A program made the translations under genes and the position numbers. Positions 6,303 through 12,865 of a stretch of DNA of 14,871 nt are shown in pieces. The stretch lies in contig JAHJRR010000024.1 in the NCBI GenBank assembly GCA_018830685.1, forward strand, positions 1 through 14,871. Reading direction: 5' to 3'. Position 1 is the first letter of the stretch, and each line of letters starts with the position of its first letter. Source of the stretch: Nanobdellota archaeon. GTDB lineage: Archaea > Nanobdellota > Nanobdellia > Pacearchaeales > GW2011-AR1. The notes under the pieces were generated by a model. That model was not told where the DNA came from. It did not search any database and worked only from the letters and a program-made list of their open reading frames with translations.

Positions 6303-7661
6303 ATGGCTCCCGACAAAGAAAAAAGCACGAAAGAACAGAGGGTCAGAAACCTAACCTCACTCTATTATTCAAAGCCAGAAGTTCAGAAAGCCATCTTTGA
6401 TTTCTCTGAAGGAAGAGAGGTAACTCCAAGATATTTTGATGGTTTTGGTAAACGTCCCGATTCGCTTCAATATAAAGGAGATGTATTTGAACTCATAAAA
6501 AAAGGAGCAACATCATTACACTGCTCCGAAGAAATCTGGAATGACCCTTTAAAAATAGAAACAGGAATGAATAGAAAACAAATGGATGAACTAAGAATTG
6601 GTTGGGACCTGCTTCTTGATATAGACAGCAAGTACTTTGATTACAGTAGGGTATTCGCGAAAATAGTTGTAAAAATCCTCCACTTTTACGGAATAAAAAA
6701 TTTCGGAATTAAATTCTCCGGCTCGAAGGGTTTTCACATAATTGTACCTTCCAAAGCATTTCCACGCGAGATAAACGGAGTGAAAACCTCCGATATGTTT
6801 CCAGAATGGCCCAGAATAATGACTAAGTTTATAATGGATTTATCTAAAAAAGAATTAGTGGATGGAGTGACCGAACTGACAAAGTTGAGCTCTGGATTTA
6901 GCAAATATGTAAAAGATTTCGAAGCTCCAAAAGAAGTTATGCCTGATCTTATTCTAGTTTCTCCCAGACATTTATTCAGAATGCCCTATTCTCTTCACGA
7001 AAAAACCTCTTTAGCGAGTGTGGTTGTAACGCCCGAAGAACTCGAGAACTTCCAACCGCGAGACGCAGACCCTCTAAAAGTTAAAATAAGAAACTTTATG
7101 CCTGAATGCGAGGAAGGAGAAGCATCTGATTTGCTTCGAGAATCTCTCGACTGGAACAAGAACAGAGCCCCCGAAGAATCTCAAGATTCATCTTCAACAG
7201 AAAAAAAGGATTTCAAACAAAGTTTCTCTTCACTAAAAATAAAAAACCTAACGGACGATATAATTCCTCCCTCAATAAAAAGACTCCTTCGGGGAGTCGG
7301 CGACGGAAGAAAGAGATCTCTCTTTGTGATACTAAACTTCTTTAGAGCAATAGGTCTAGAAAAACTCGAAATAGAAAAAAGAATAAAAGAATGGAACGAG
7401 AAAAATGAAGAGCCCCTTGAAGGAAAATACATCAATGCACAGATGGCCTGGAGCTACAGGAACAAAATAATCCTCCCCCCTAATTATGACAAAGATTATT
7501 ACAAAGGTATAGGGATAATTCCAACGCCCGAAGAACTTCGATTCAAAAATCCGATTAATTATGTTTCCAAGAAACTAAATATGGATCGTCTCTCTGAAAA
7601 TAAACCGAGAAAGAAAAAACAAACATCTGCAAAAAAGAAAACTCCTTTACAAACTAATTAA
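6303..7661 (+). CDS. priS: DNA primase: PriS catalytic domain fused to a PriL-C-terminal-like domain lacking its Fe-S cysteines
   Basis: 452 residues, about 100 longer than a usual archaeal PriS. It should make primers for DNA replication. The catalytic half (about 20-265) shows the metal-binding D106-I-D108, the nucleotide-binding S139-GSKGF-H145 motif, the RMPYSLHEKT segment, and a likely third acidic residue at D254 (FQPRDAD). No obvious zinc-knuckle cysteines are seen. After a low-complexity linker (about 278-305), residues 320-430 follow the layout of the PriL C-terminal domain: PP-S-IKRLL at 322-329, ILPPNY at 390-395, KGIGII at 401-406 and KNPINYV. In PriL these positions normally carry the 4Fe-4S cysteines; here they are Ser, Tyr and Ile. 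Single-chain PriS/PriL primases are known from Nanoarchaeum-type archaea. The tail is Lys-rich. Confidence 0.93.
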   Translation: MAPDKEKSTKEQRVRNLTSLYYSKPEVQKAIFDFSEGREVTPRYFDGFGKRPDSLQYKGDVFELIKKGATSLHCSEEIWNDPLKIETGMNRKQMDELRIGWDLLLDIDSKYFDYSRVFAKIVVKILHFYGIKNFGIKFSGSKGFHIIVPSKAFPREINGVKTSDMFPEWPRIMTKFIMDLSKKELVDGVTELTKLSSGFSKYVKDFEAPKEVMPDLILVSPRHLFRMPYSLHEKTSLASVVVTPEELENFQPRDADPLKVKIRNFMPECEEGEASDLLRESLDWNKNRAPEESQDSSSTEKKDFKQSFSSLKIKNLTDDIIPPSIKRLLRGVGDGRKRSLFVILNFFRAIGLEKLEIEKRIKEWNEKNEEPLEGKYINAQMAWSYRNKIILPPNYDKDYYKGIGIIPTPEELRFKNPINYVSKKLNMDRLSENKPRKKKQTSAKKKTPLQTN

Positions 7662-7687
7662 ATCGAAAAAATTTCTAGAATTATAAA

Positions 7688-7765
7688 ATGAAAATTTTGG
7701 TAAAGGGGTGTGAGATTATCAATCTCGTTAAGGGAGAATCTGTAGAACTTATGGTTAATAGATAA
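7688..7765 (+). CDS. Possible 25-residue micro-ORF between priS and vapB
   Basis: ATG to TAA encodes a 25-residue peptide starting MKILVKGCEI and ending ELMVNR. A TATA-like TATAAAA lies immediately before the ATG, too close for a leaderless start here, so translation is doubtful. The frame contains a tight hairpin (7712-7726). It may be a remnant or simply part of an untranslated region. Confidence 0.15.
   Translation: MKILVKGCEIINLVKGESVELMVNR
7712..7726. repeat. Hairpin GAGATT-ATC-AATCTC
   Basis: A perfect 6-bp stem with a 3-nt loop in the gap between priS and vapB. With the palindrome at 7779-7798 it gives this 168-nt gap two hairpins. Confidence 0.4.
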
Positions 7766-7778
7766 TTAAAATCATAAA

Positions 7779-7798
7779 TTCCTACCTAAAGGTAGGAA
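7779..7798. promoter_or_regulatory. Palindrome upstream of vapB, candidate autoregulatory operator
   Basis: TTCCTACC-TAAA-GGTAGGAA is a perfect 8-bp inverted repeat ending two bases before the vapB TATA box, over the expected BRE. AbrB-type VapB antitoxins commonly bind palindromes at their own promoter. The position is directly visible and the operator role is inferred. It could also serve as a 3' hairpin for priS. Confidence 0.5.
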
Positions 7799-7800
7799 AA

Positions 7801-7808
7801 TTTAAATA
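7801..7808 (+). promoter_or_regulatory. TATA box of vapBC
   Basis: TTTAAATA centred 26 nt before the vapB ATG, preceded by purine-rich GGAAAA that suits a BRE. It predicts a leaderless vapB. Confidence 0.65.
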
Positions 7809-7829
7809 GGTCATTTCTCTTGACTAATC

Positions 7830-8078
7830 ATGATAATAAAAAGACCGCTTGGAGAAAAAGGTCAGGTTGTTGTTCCGAAGCACATAAGAACCATTTTAAA
7901 CCTCAGAAAAGGTGAGAACATAATTTTTGAAGTTGAAGACAGTAAGGTTACAATAAAACCAGAGAAGAAAGAAGATATTAAAATTTTTCTTGATGAGTTT
8001 TTTAACTCTGTTCCTAAAGAAAATATTACTCTCGAAGACATCCGGAAAGCGGAGGAAGAAAGTTATGATTTATCTTGA
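7830..8078 (+). CDS. vapB: VapB-type antitoxin, AbrB/SpoVT swapped-hairpin DNA-binding protein
   Basis: 82 residues. Residues 3-47 are a typical AbrB swapped-hairpin domain: GEKGQVVVPKHIRTILNLRKGE, then IIFEVEDSKVTIKP. The family dimerises and binds DNA. The C-terminal part (48-82, acidic, ending ITLEDIRKAEEESYDL) fits a toxin-wrapping segment. Its last codons overlap the vapC start by 14 nt, so antitoxin and toxin are made from one transcript with the antitoxin first. A TATA box at leaderless spacing and the palindrome at 7779-7798 suggest autoregulation. Identification rests on fold motif plus the paired PIN gene. Confidence 0.9.
   Translation: MIIKRPLGEKGQVVVPKHIRTILNLRKGENIIFEVEDSKVTIKPEKKEDIKIFLDEFFNSVPKENITLEDIRKAEEESYDLS
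8051..8055 (+). promoter_or_regulatory. Shine-Dalgarno for vapC inside vapB
   Basis: GGAGG lies 9 nt before the ATG at 8065. It decides the vapC start in favour of 8065 over the upstream ATG at 7990. Confidence 0.65.
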
Positions 8079-8463
8079 CGCAAACATTTTCATTCTTTCA
8101 ATTGTGAATAACAAAGAGAAGGGTGAGTCATGCAGAAAACTTCTTAGTGGCGTCGCTTCCGGAAAAATTGAAGCCGCAACTTCGGTATTAACTTGGGATG
8201 AAATTATTTACTTTTTAATCAAACGCGCATCTCCGGAGACGATAAAAAAACAAAGCAATAAACTTCTAAAATTTCCTCACTTAATCTTCCTTAAAACAGA
8301 TTTAGTAATCTTGGAAAAAGCCGAAGAACTCCGAAGCGAATACCGTTTGCGACCGAGAGATGCAATCCATGCAGCGACTGCAATCGTGAACAAAATCCCG
8401 AAAATTGCTTCAGACGATACTGATTTTGATAAGGTCAAGGAATTGAAACGGGTTAAGGTTTGA
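8065..8463 (+). CDS. vapC: VapC-type PIN-domain ribonuclease toxin
   Basis: 132 residues from the ATG at 8065, a normal PIN toxin length. The PIN metal-binding acidic residues are visible in order: D5 in MIYLDANIF, E in LTWDEIIYF, D in RPRDAIHAA, and D in ASDDTDF. VapC proteins are Mg-dependent RNases that cut tRNA or rRNA and are held inactive by VapB. The specific RNA target cannot be read from sequence. The frame is open further upstream (to 7990), but that start would lie deep in vapB without a PIN motif, whereas 8065 has GGAGG at 9 nt and begins exactly at the first PIN strand. All catalytic positions are intact, so the toxin looks active. Confidence 0.92.
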   Translation: MIYLDANIFILSIVNNKEKGESCRKLLSGVASGKIEAATSVLTWDEIIYFLIKRASPETIKKQSNKLLKFPHLIFLKTDLVILEKAEELRSEYRLRPRDAIHAATAIVNKIPKIASDDTDFDKVKELKRVKV

Positions 8464-8506
8464 AAAAGAAGAAAGAGACCAAAACATAACACTTAAATCA
8501 ACAATA

Positions 8507-8513
8507 TTTAAAA
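8507..8513 (+). promoter_or_regulatory. TATA box of the toroid surface-protein gene
   Basis: TTTAAAA centred 26 nt before the ATG at 8536 (leaderless spacing). Confidence 0.6.
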
Positions 8514-8535
8514 ACATCTTTCGTCTATTGGTAAT

Positions 8536-10392
8536 ATGAAAAAAAAGGTGTTGGCAAGTCTCTTTTTCCTAATGTTCTTTGTGTCTTTCTCTCTAGTTTC
8601 GGCACAAGTGAATCAATCAACAGAACAAGAAAAGATAAACGAAGCATATTCTTGTTTAACCGATGCAGTAAAAAACAATTGTGGAACTCTCACCACAGAA
8701 GAAAAAATATTTTCACTCCTCTCAATCAATCAGTGCAAATCTGAACTTCTTGAAGATTCTTCAAATTCTGGTGAGTGTTGGCCGAAGGGAAATTGCAATC
8801 TAAAGACGACCGCTCAGGCGATTCTAACTCTTGACAAAAAAGGAGCAAACACCGACAAGGCAAAGGACTGGCTTCTTTCCCAAAGAAAAACACCTTCAGA
8901 AATAACATGGTATTTGCAGATAACAAGCAACGAACAAACAAACTGTCAAATTGAATATTCTGGTCTTTCATACGAGATAACCATTTCTGAAGGAGGAATA
9001 CTCGCCGGCAATGCTGGTCCAGGACTATCGATAACAACGGAAGGATACTGGTTACAAATCTTTCCAAGTTACTCTGACAAGAATTTCCAAATCTCTTGTG
9101 ATAAAAGCTTCTTAACAAATACTCTTTTCAAAAAAGAAGGCTCTTCAACAATTCACGTTTCTTCAGAGTCCTCTTCTGCAGCAGCGGGGGGAATAACTAA
9201 TGAGATGATAGACTCCTTCTGCTTCGCGCAAAATGGTGTCTGCAATTATGAAGGAAGCCTCTGGTCCGTTCTTGCTCTAAATACCCTAGATGAAGAAATT
9301 TCACCCTACTTACCCTATTTAATAACTCTTGCAGAAGACAACCAAAAATTCCTTCCCGACGCTTTCCTTTATTCAACAACTAAGAAGTCAGATTATCTAA
9401 CAACCCTTCTCTCAAAGCAAATCGGAAACAAATGGTGGGCAGCCTCTTCAAGTGGAAAATTCTATGATACTTCATTGGCCCTCTATTCAATTCAACACGA
9501 GACCGTCTCCGAAAAAGATAGTGCAAAAGAATGGCTTCTAAATGAACAAGAGTCGGATGGATGTTGGGATTCTGGAAACATAAGAAACACTGCGTTCATA
9601 CTTCTTTCCGCATGGCCAAAAAATATTCTTAGCCCAAGCCCAGGACCCTCCACTCTCCTCTGCGAGTCCTCAGGAAATTATTGCGTTCCTTCTGGAAGTT
9701 GTGAAGGAACAATACAGGCAAGTTATAGTTGCCCTGGACTCTCTTCTATTTGTTGTAGTAATCCCTATCAGGAACAATCCTGTTCTGATCTTGGTGGAGA
9801 TATTTGCTCCTCTAGCGAAGTGTGTGAAAGAGGTAATCTCAGAAGTGCCTCAGACACAACTGGAAGAACATGCTGTGTCGGCGATGTTTGTAAGGTCGGA
9901 TCTTCAGTAACACCATCAACCTCTCAGTGCACATCTTCTGGGGGCTCGTGCAGAATTGGCGGTTGCTTAAGCAACGAGGACGCTTCATCTTATCTCTGCT
10001 CCTCTTCTGGAGAAACCTGTTGTATCTCTCAACCAAGTAATAAAAGCAATTACACTATAATTTGGATTATTGGAGCTTTGATAGTTCTAGTAATTTTAGG
10101 AATTGTATTTCGAGAAAAACTTCGGCACTTGCTTCTTTGGATCAAGTCCCATTTTAGAAAATCTGGATCTAACGGACCAGCAGACCCTCGAGGAAGATTT
10201 CCTCCATCTGTAGGATCTTCAGGACCCTCAAGACCATCTTACTACCCTCCAAGAAGACACGCTCCCGTCGAAAGAAGGATTCTTTCACAACCTCATAGGC
10301 CTGTACCAAGACATATTCCAGAAAAACCAAAGTCTGGTACAGGCAAGGAGTTAGACGACGTTCTTAAAAAACTAAAAGAAATGGGTAAATAG
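8536..10392 (+). CDS. Membrane-anchored surface protein: alpha/alpha-toroid-like ectodomain, Cys-rich domain, TM helix, proline-rich cytoplasmic tail
   Basis: 618 residues. Residues 1-23 are a signal peptide (cleavage at VSA). Residues 30-370 contain repeats like those of prenyltransferase/terpene-cyclase toroids: GECW....CNLKTTAQAILTL with AKDWLLSQR, LWSVLALNTL, DTSLALYSI, and AKEWLLNEQESDGCWDSGNIRNTAF. Residues 376-496 are a Cys-rich region with repeated CC pairs, probably disulfide knots. One part (CSDLGGDICSSSEVC...CC) matches the surface protein at 10894-12162. Residues 506-526 are a membrane helix, followed by a basic stop-transfer. The tail (527-618) is rich in Pro, Arg and Ser and ends in an amphipathic ELDDVLKKLKEMGK. 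No catalytic motif is recognised. The toroid is probably a binding scaffold. The tail could contact a cytoplasmic partner. Confidence 0.75.
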   Translation: MKKKVLASLFFLMFFVSFSLVSAQVNQSTEQEKINEAYSCLTDAVKNNCGTLTTEEKIFSLLSINQCKSELLEDSSNSGECWPKGNCNLKTTAQAILTLDKKGANTDKAKDWLLSQRKTPSEITWYLQITSNEQTNCQIEYSGLSYEITISEGGILAGNAGPGLSITTEGYWLQIFPSYSDKNFQISCDKSFLTNTLFKKEGSSTIHVSSESSSAAAGGITNEMIDSFCFAQNGVCNYEGSLWSVLALNTLDEEISPYLPYLITLAEDNQKFLPDAFLYSTTKKSDYLTTLLSKQIGNKWWAASSSGKFYDTSLALYSIQHETVSEKDSAKEWLLNEQESDGCWDSGNIRNTAFILLSAWPKNILSPSPGPSTLLCESSGNYCVPSGSCEGTIQASYSCPGLSSICCSNPYQEQSCSDLGGDICSSSEVCERGNLRSASDTTGRTCCVGDVCKVGSSVTPSTSQCTSSGGSCRIGGCLSNEDASSYLCSSSGETCCISQPSNKSNYTIIWIIGALIVLVILGIVFREKLRHLLLWIKSHFRKSGSNGPADPRGRFPPSVGSSGPSRPSYYPPRRHAPVERRILSQPHRPVPRHIPEKPKSGTGKELDDVLKKLKEMGK

Positions 10393-10406
10393 ATTTGGAA
10401 TTAATC

Positions 10407-10446
10407 CTCTTTAGAAAAGAGCAACTAACCGAGAAGCTGAGTTGCT
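10407..10446. terminator. Overlapping alternative hairpins between convergent genes
   Basis: CTCTTT (10407-10412) pairs with AAAGAG (10416-10421). AGCAACT (10420-10426) pairs with AGTTGCT (10440-10446). The two stems share bases 10420-10421, so they cannot fully coexist. They sit at the 3' ends of the toroid gene and the 130-residue gene and may act as a bidirectional 3' end or stability element. Neither has a strong T-run on the plus strand. Confidence 0.35.
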
Positions 10447-10817
10447 AAATGTTCATAGAAATGAGCAGACCTATGCGGTTTGTCTCTGTAAGAGGTGCTA
10501 AACAAACTTTCTTTAGGGACAAGCGAAGTTCTTTCTAAAATTTCTTCTTCGTATAACCCTCGAGGAGTATCTTTTTTTCTCATTGCATATCTGATTCCTT
10601 CAAGAAAAATATTATAATTAGCAAAATCTCTTTCACTTGTCATCCAGTAATACTCTACCATCTTTAATGCCTCTTCACTGTTCGGAATCAGTTCTAACGT
10701 TCTTCTGGCTTGGGAAACGCTCAACCCCTCTAGAACCAGGGGCAATTCTAAATCAGAAATAATTCTCCCCTCATTCTCCTCATTAAAAGTATCTTGTTTC
10801 TTATTTTTGATTCTCAT
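10425..10817 (-). CDS. Hypothetical protein, 130 residues
   Basis: Not recognised. It looks cytoplasmic, with no signal peptide, membrane helix or cysteine. It is predicted mostly helical and charged, with stretches such as LPLVLEGLSVSQARRTLELIPNSEEALKMVEYYW and a His-containing end (HRSAHFYEHLATQLLG). It lies on the minus strand between two plus-strand surface genes that share a Cys-rich domain. It is convergent with the first and divergent from the second. A TATA box 25 nt before the ATG supports both the gene and the start. The compact surroundings suggest a real gene, but no function can be assigned. Confidence 0.6.
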   Translation of the reverse strand: MRIKNKKQDTFNEENEGRIISDLELPLVLEGLSVSQARRTLELIPNSEEALKMVEYYWMTSERDFANYNIFLEGIRYAMRKKDTPRGLYEEEILERTSLVPKESLFSTSYRDKPHRSAHFYEHLATQLLG

Positions 10818-10837
10818 ATGAACTAATAAAAATCTTA

Positions 10838-10846
10838 TTTTAAAAA
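10838..10846 (-). promoter_or_regulatory. TATA box of the 130-residue gene
   Basis: TTTTTAAAA on the minus strand, centred 25 nt before the ATG. Confidence 0.55.
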
Positions 10847-10864
10847 TCTATCTGTCTGGCAAAA

Positions 10865-10872
10865 TTTATTAA
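10865..10872 (+). promoter_or_regulatory. TATA box of the second Cys-rich surface gene
   Basis: TTTATTAA centred 26 nt before the ATG at 10894. This supports that ATG over the in-frame TTG at 10888. Confidence 0.6.
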
Positions 10873-10893
10873 CCTCTTTTTTCTTTATTGAAC

Positions 10894-12162
10894 ATGAAGA
10901 CAAAAAGCAAAGTATTTATTTTTTCATTGTTTCTAATCTTGATATTCACAACACCAACACTTCTCGCAGTGGAAACGCAATTCACAAAAGAATCAAACAT
11001 ATTCGATCAGGGTGAAACACTTATAGCAAAAATATCTGGGAACTTCATTGACAGAATAACTACTGAGAACATCTTGTTCTATCAAGATCATGTAAGAATT
11101 CCAATCACCTATGATGTAAAAAAAATAAACGATAATTTCTACATTTACTCTCTCCTCCTAAACAAACCATCTGGGAATTATTCTCTAAGAATAAATGATG
11201 TAGAATATATTGAGGGATTAAAGATAACTGATGCAGAAATAAGAATGAATTTCACCATAACTTCTGAAACAGCAGATTTCTATGTAACTCCAGGAGTTGT
11301 TGAATCTAACGATGATTTTTTCCTCAAGTTAAGAAGTTTGGGCGGAGCCACAACAAAGGTTAAGATTGACAGTCAAGATGCTTTCACGCACAATTCTTCT
11401 GTAGAACTAACTTCTGGGGGAACAAAGAATGTAAATTTCTTCATAAATGATTCTGAAAAAATACTAAGAGAAATAACGCTAAGCTCAGAAAATACCACTT
11501 ATACAATTCCTGTACTTGCAGGAAATCCTAAAACACCCTTCTCAAATAAAGCACTCTCATTTAAGTTTGAACCAAACACAATAGATGTATCTTTTGCAAC
11601 AAACTCCGAAGCAACACGAATAATATATATTGTAAATAATAACGATGAGGATATAGAAGACATTTCTCTATCTCTTTCAAGTTCTCTAAAAGACTATGCT
11701 ACAATAACTCCCAGCAAAATAGAAAATCTGAAGGCTGGAGAAACAGAAAAAGTAGAAATCTCATTTGAATCTTCTGAAATTTCCGCAAGCATTTCTGGGG
11801 ATGTAATCGCATCATCAAATACCTCAACAACGTATCTCTCTATCTCTCTAAATTTTATTCCAGATTATGTTCCTTCAGAGGATGATAAAGATACTGAAAG
11901 TATCATAACAACTTGTTCACAACTCAGAGGTTCTATCTGCGCTTCCCAAGAAGTATGTAGCGAAGATACGATTCCAACAAAAGATGGGCTGTGTTGCCCT
12001 TCTTCCGCAAGCTGTGAGGGAATAACAAAAAGCAATACAGGGAAATGGATTGGATGGGGAATTATACTACTTGTAATTGTATTCTTAGCTTACTTCTTTA
12101 AGAAGTACAAAAAAGCTCGCCCTAGCAAAGATTTACTCTCTGTAGCAAAAGGTAAGAATTAG
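10894..12162 (+). CDS. Membrane-anchored secreted protein with beta-sandwich ectodomain and a Cys-rich domain shared with the toroid protein
   Basis: 422 residues from the ATG chosen by promoter spacing. Residues 1-25 are a signal peptide (…TLLA|VE). Residues 26-330 are beta-rich and resemble tandem Ig/fibronectin-like or CARDB-like sandwiches: segments such as VTPGVVESNDDFFLKLRSLG and IIYIVNNNDEDIEDISLSL look like the edge strands of such domains. Several N-glycosylation sequons are present (NSS, NTT, NTS). Residues 341-374 form a Cys-rich knot, C..LRGSICASQEVC...GLCC....C, that closely matches part of the toroid protein. A membrane helix at about 385-402 and a short Lys/Arg-rich tail (KKYKKARPSK) anchor it with the N-terminus outside. 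No enzyme motif is seen. The shared knot and proximity suggest that it works with the toroid protein. Confidence 0.72.
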   Translation: MKTKSKVFIFSLFLILIFTTPTLLAVETQFTKESNIFDQGETLIAKISGNFIDRITTENILFYQDHVRIPITYDVKKINDNFYIYSLLLNKPSGNYSLRINDVEYIEGLKITDAEIRMNFTITSETADFYVTPGVVESNDDFFLKLRSLGGATTKVKIDSQDAFTHNSSVELTSGGTKNVNFFINDSEKILREITLSSENTTYTIPVLAGNPKTPFSNKALSFKFEPNTIDVSFATNSEATRIIYIVNNNDEDIEDISLSLSSSLKDYATITPSKIENLKAGETEKVEISFESSEISASISGDVIASSNTSTTYLSISLNFIPDYVPSEDDKDTESIITTCSQLRGSICASQEVCSEDTIPTKDGLCCPSSASCEGITKSNTGKWIGWGIILLVIVFLAYFFKKYKKARPSKDLLSVAKGKN

Positions 12163-12170
12163 TTTTTTTA
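12163..12170 (+). terminator. T-run after the second Cys-rich surface gene
   Basis: TTTTTTT begins right after the TAG and resembles a short archaeal T-tract terminator. Confidence 0.4.
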
Positions 12171-12192
12171 GCTCGCTACACTCATAATTTAC

Positions 12193-12246
12193 CTGGCTTC
12201 GCATAGGACTCTGTCACGATGCTTAGCTGAAAGATTAATAAGCCAG
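12193..12246. repeat. Nested inverted repeats in a convergent intergenic region
   Basis: CTGGCTT (12193-12199) pairs with AAGCCAG (12240-12246). Inside it GCAT (12201-12204) pairs with ATGC (12219-12222). The 208-nt gap holds no gene I can support. A structured non-coding RNA is possible but unproven. Confidence 0.3.
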
Positions 12247-12287
12247 AAAATAAACATGAACTTGTATGATTTTATTTTGTTAATTTT

Positions 12288-12322
12288 AATTTAATTGCCG
12301 AGCGCAGCGAGGCAGTATAATT
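12288..12322. repeat. Long hairpin with tandem G-A core between convergent genes
   Basis: The left arm AATTTAATTGCC and the right arm GGCAGTATAATT pair with two mismatches and one G-U. The inner GAGC/GCGA pairs as G-A, A-G, G-C, C-G around a GCA loop. It shares outline with the hairpin at 14162-14195. It is probably a 3'-end or intergenic palindromic repeat. Confidence 0.5.
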
Positions 12323-12370
12323 CCAAGTGAACGCAAGGAGCAAGTAACTTTTTCCTTTGATAACTAATCC

Positions 12371-12865
12371 TTACTTTTTTTCCCCTTCCTCTTCCCACAC
12401 ATCTTGCTGAAGTTGCATCATTGGCGTAACGCTTTTAGGAATCTCTCCTCCTAGCTCTTCAATTTTTTTCAAAAGAACCTGCTTCTCAGTCTGCATAATT
12501 CTGGAGATCTCATCATACCCGTGAAGTCTTCTAATAAGCTCATTTAAAACATCATTGAAAATATTACTGGTCATTGCAATCAAGTGTGGCGTAAGAATCT
12601 CGAGATGTGCAGGCATATATTTGAAAACAAGATTTGTAAGAGTCGAGATGTCATCAATCTCTAGCTCAATCTCTGCAAATGTAGAATAAAAATCTTCTTG
12701 GTCTTTCATCAACGCAGGCTCCTTAATATCCTTAGAAATCAGGGAGACACTCTTCTCTTCCCCAATCTTTTCCACAATTCTTTGAAGACTCTTAACAAGA
12801 TGCTCTGCTGGTTTCCCAATTATATCCAAAATAAAAACTGCCTGTATTTTTGTTTCGTCAACCAT
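12371..12865 (-). CDS. Conserved-looking cytoplasmic protein, 164 residues, unknown function
   Basis: I do not recognise a named family, though the composition is that of a well-folded soluble protein. The N-terminal part (1-85: KIQAVFILDIIGKPAEHLVKSLQRIVEKIG, then a strand-turn-strand region) suggests an alpha/beta or ACT-like regulatory fold. The C-terminal part (85-145) is helical, with a likely short coiled coil (EISRIMQTEKQVLLKKIEELGGEIP). There is no signal peptide or membrane segment. Its ATG abuts the stop of the HhH gene as TAAATG, so the two probably share a transcript. A TATA box embedded in the end of the HhH gene also sits 25 nt before this ATG, so it may be expressed alone too. 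Confidence 0.75.
   Translation of the reverse strand: MVDETKIQAVFILDIIGKPAEHLVKSLQRIVEKIGEEKSVSLISKDIKEPALMKDQEDFYSTFAEIELEIDDISTLTNLVFKYMPAHLEILTPHLIAMTSNIFNDVLNELIRRLHGYDEISRIMQTEKQVLLKKIEELGGEIPKSVTPMMQLQQDVWEEEGEKK

Noticed and set aside
7990-8064. Longer vapC start at 7990
   Set aside because: The added 25 residues lie in vapB, carry no PIN features, and have no promoter or SD. GGAGG sits 9 nt before the ATG at 8065, which begins at the first PIN strand.
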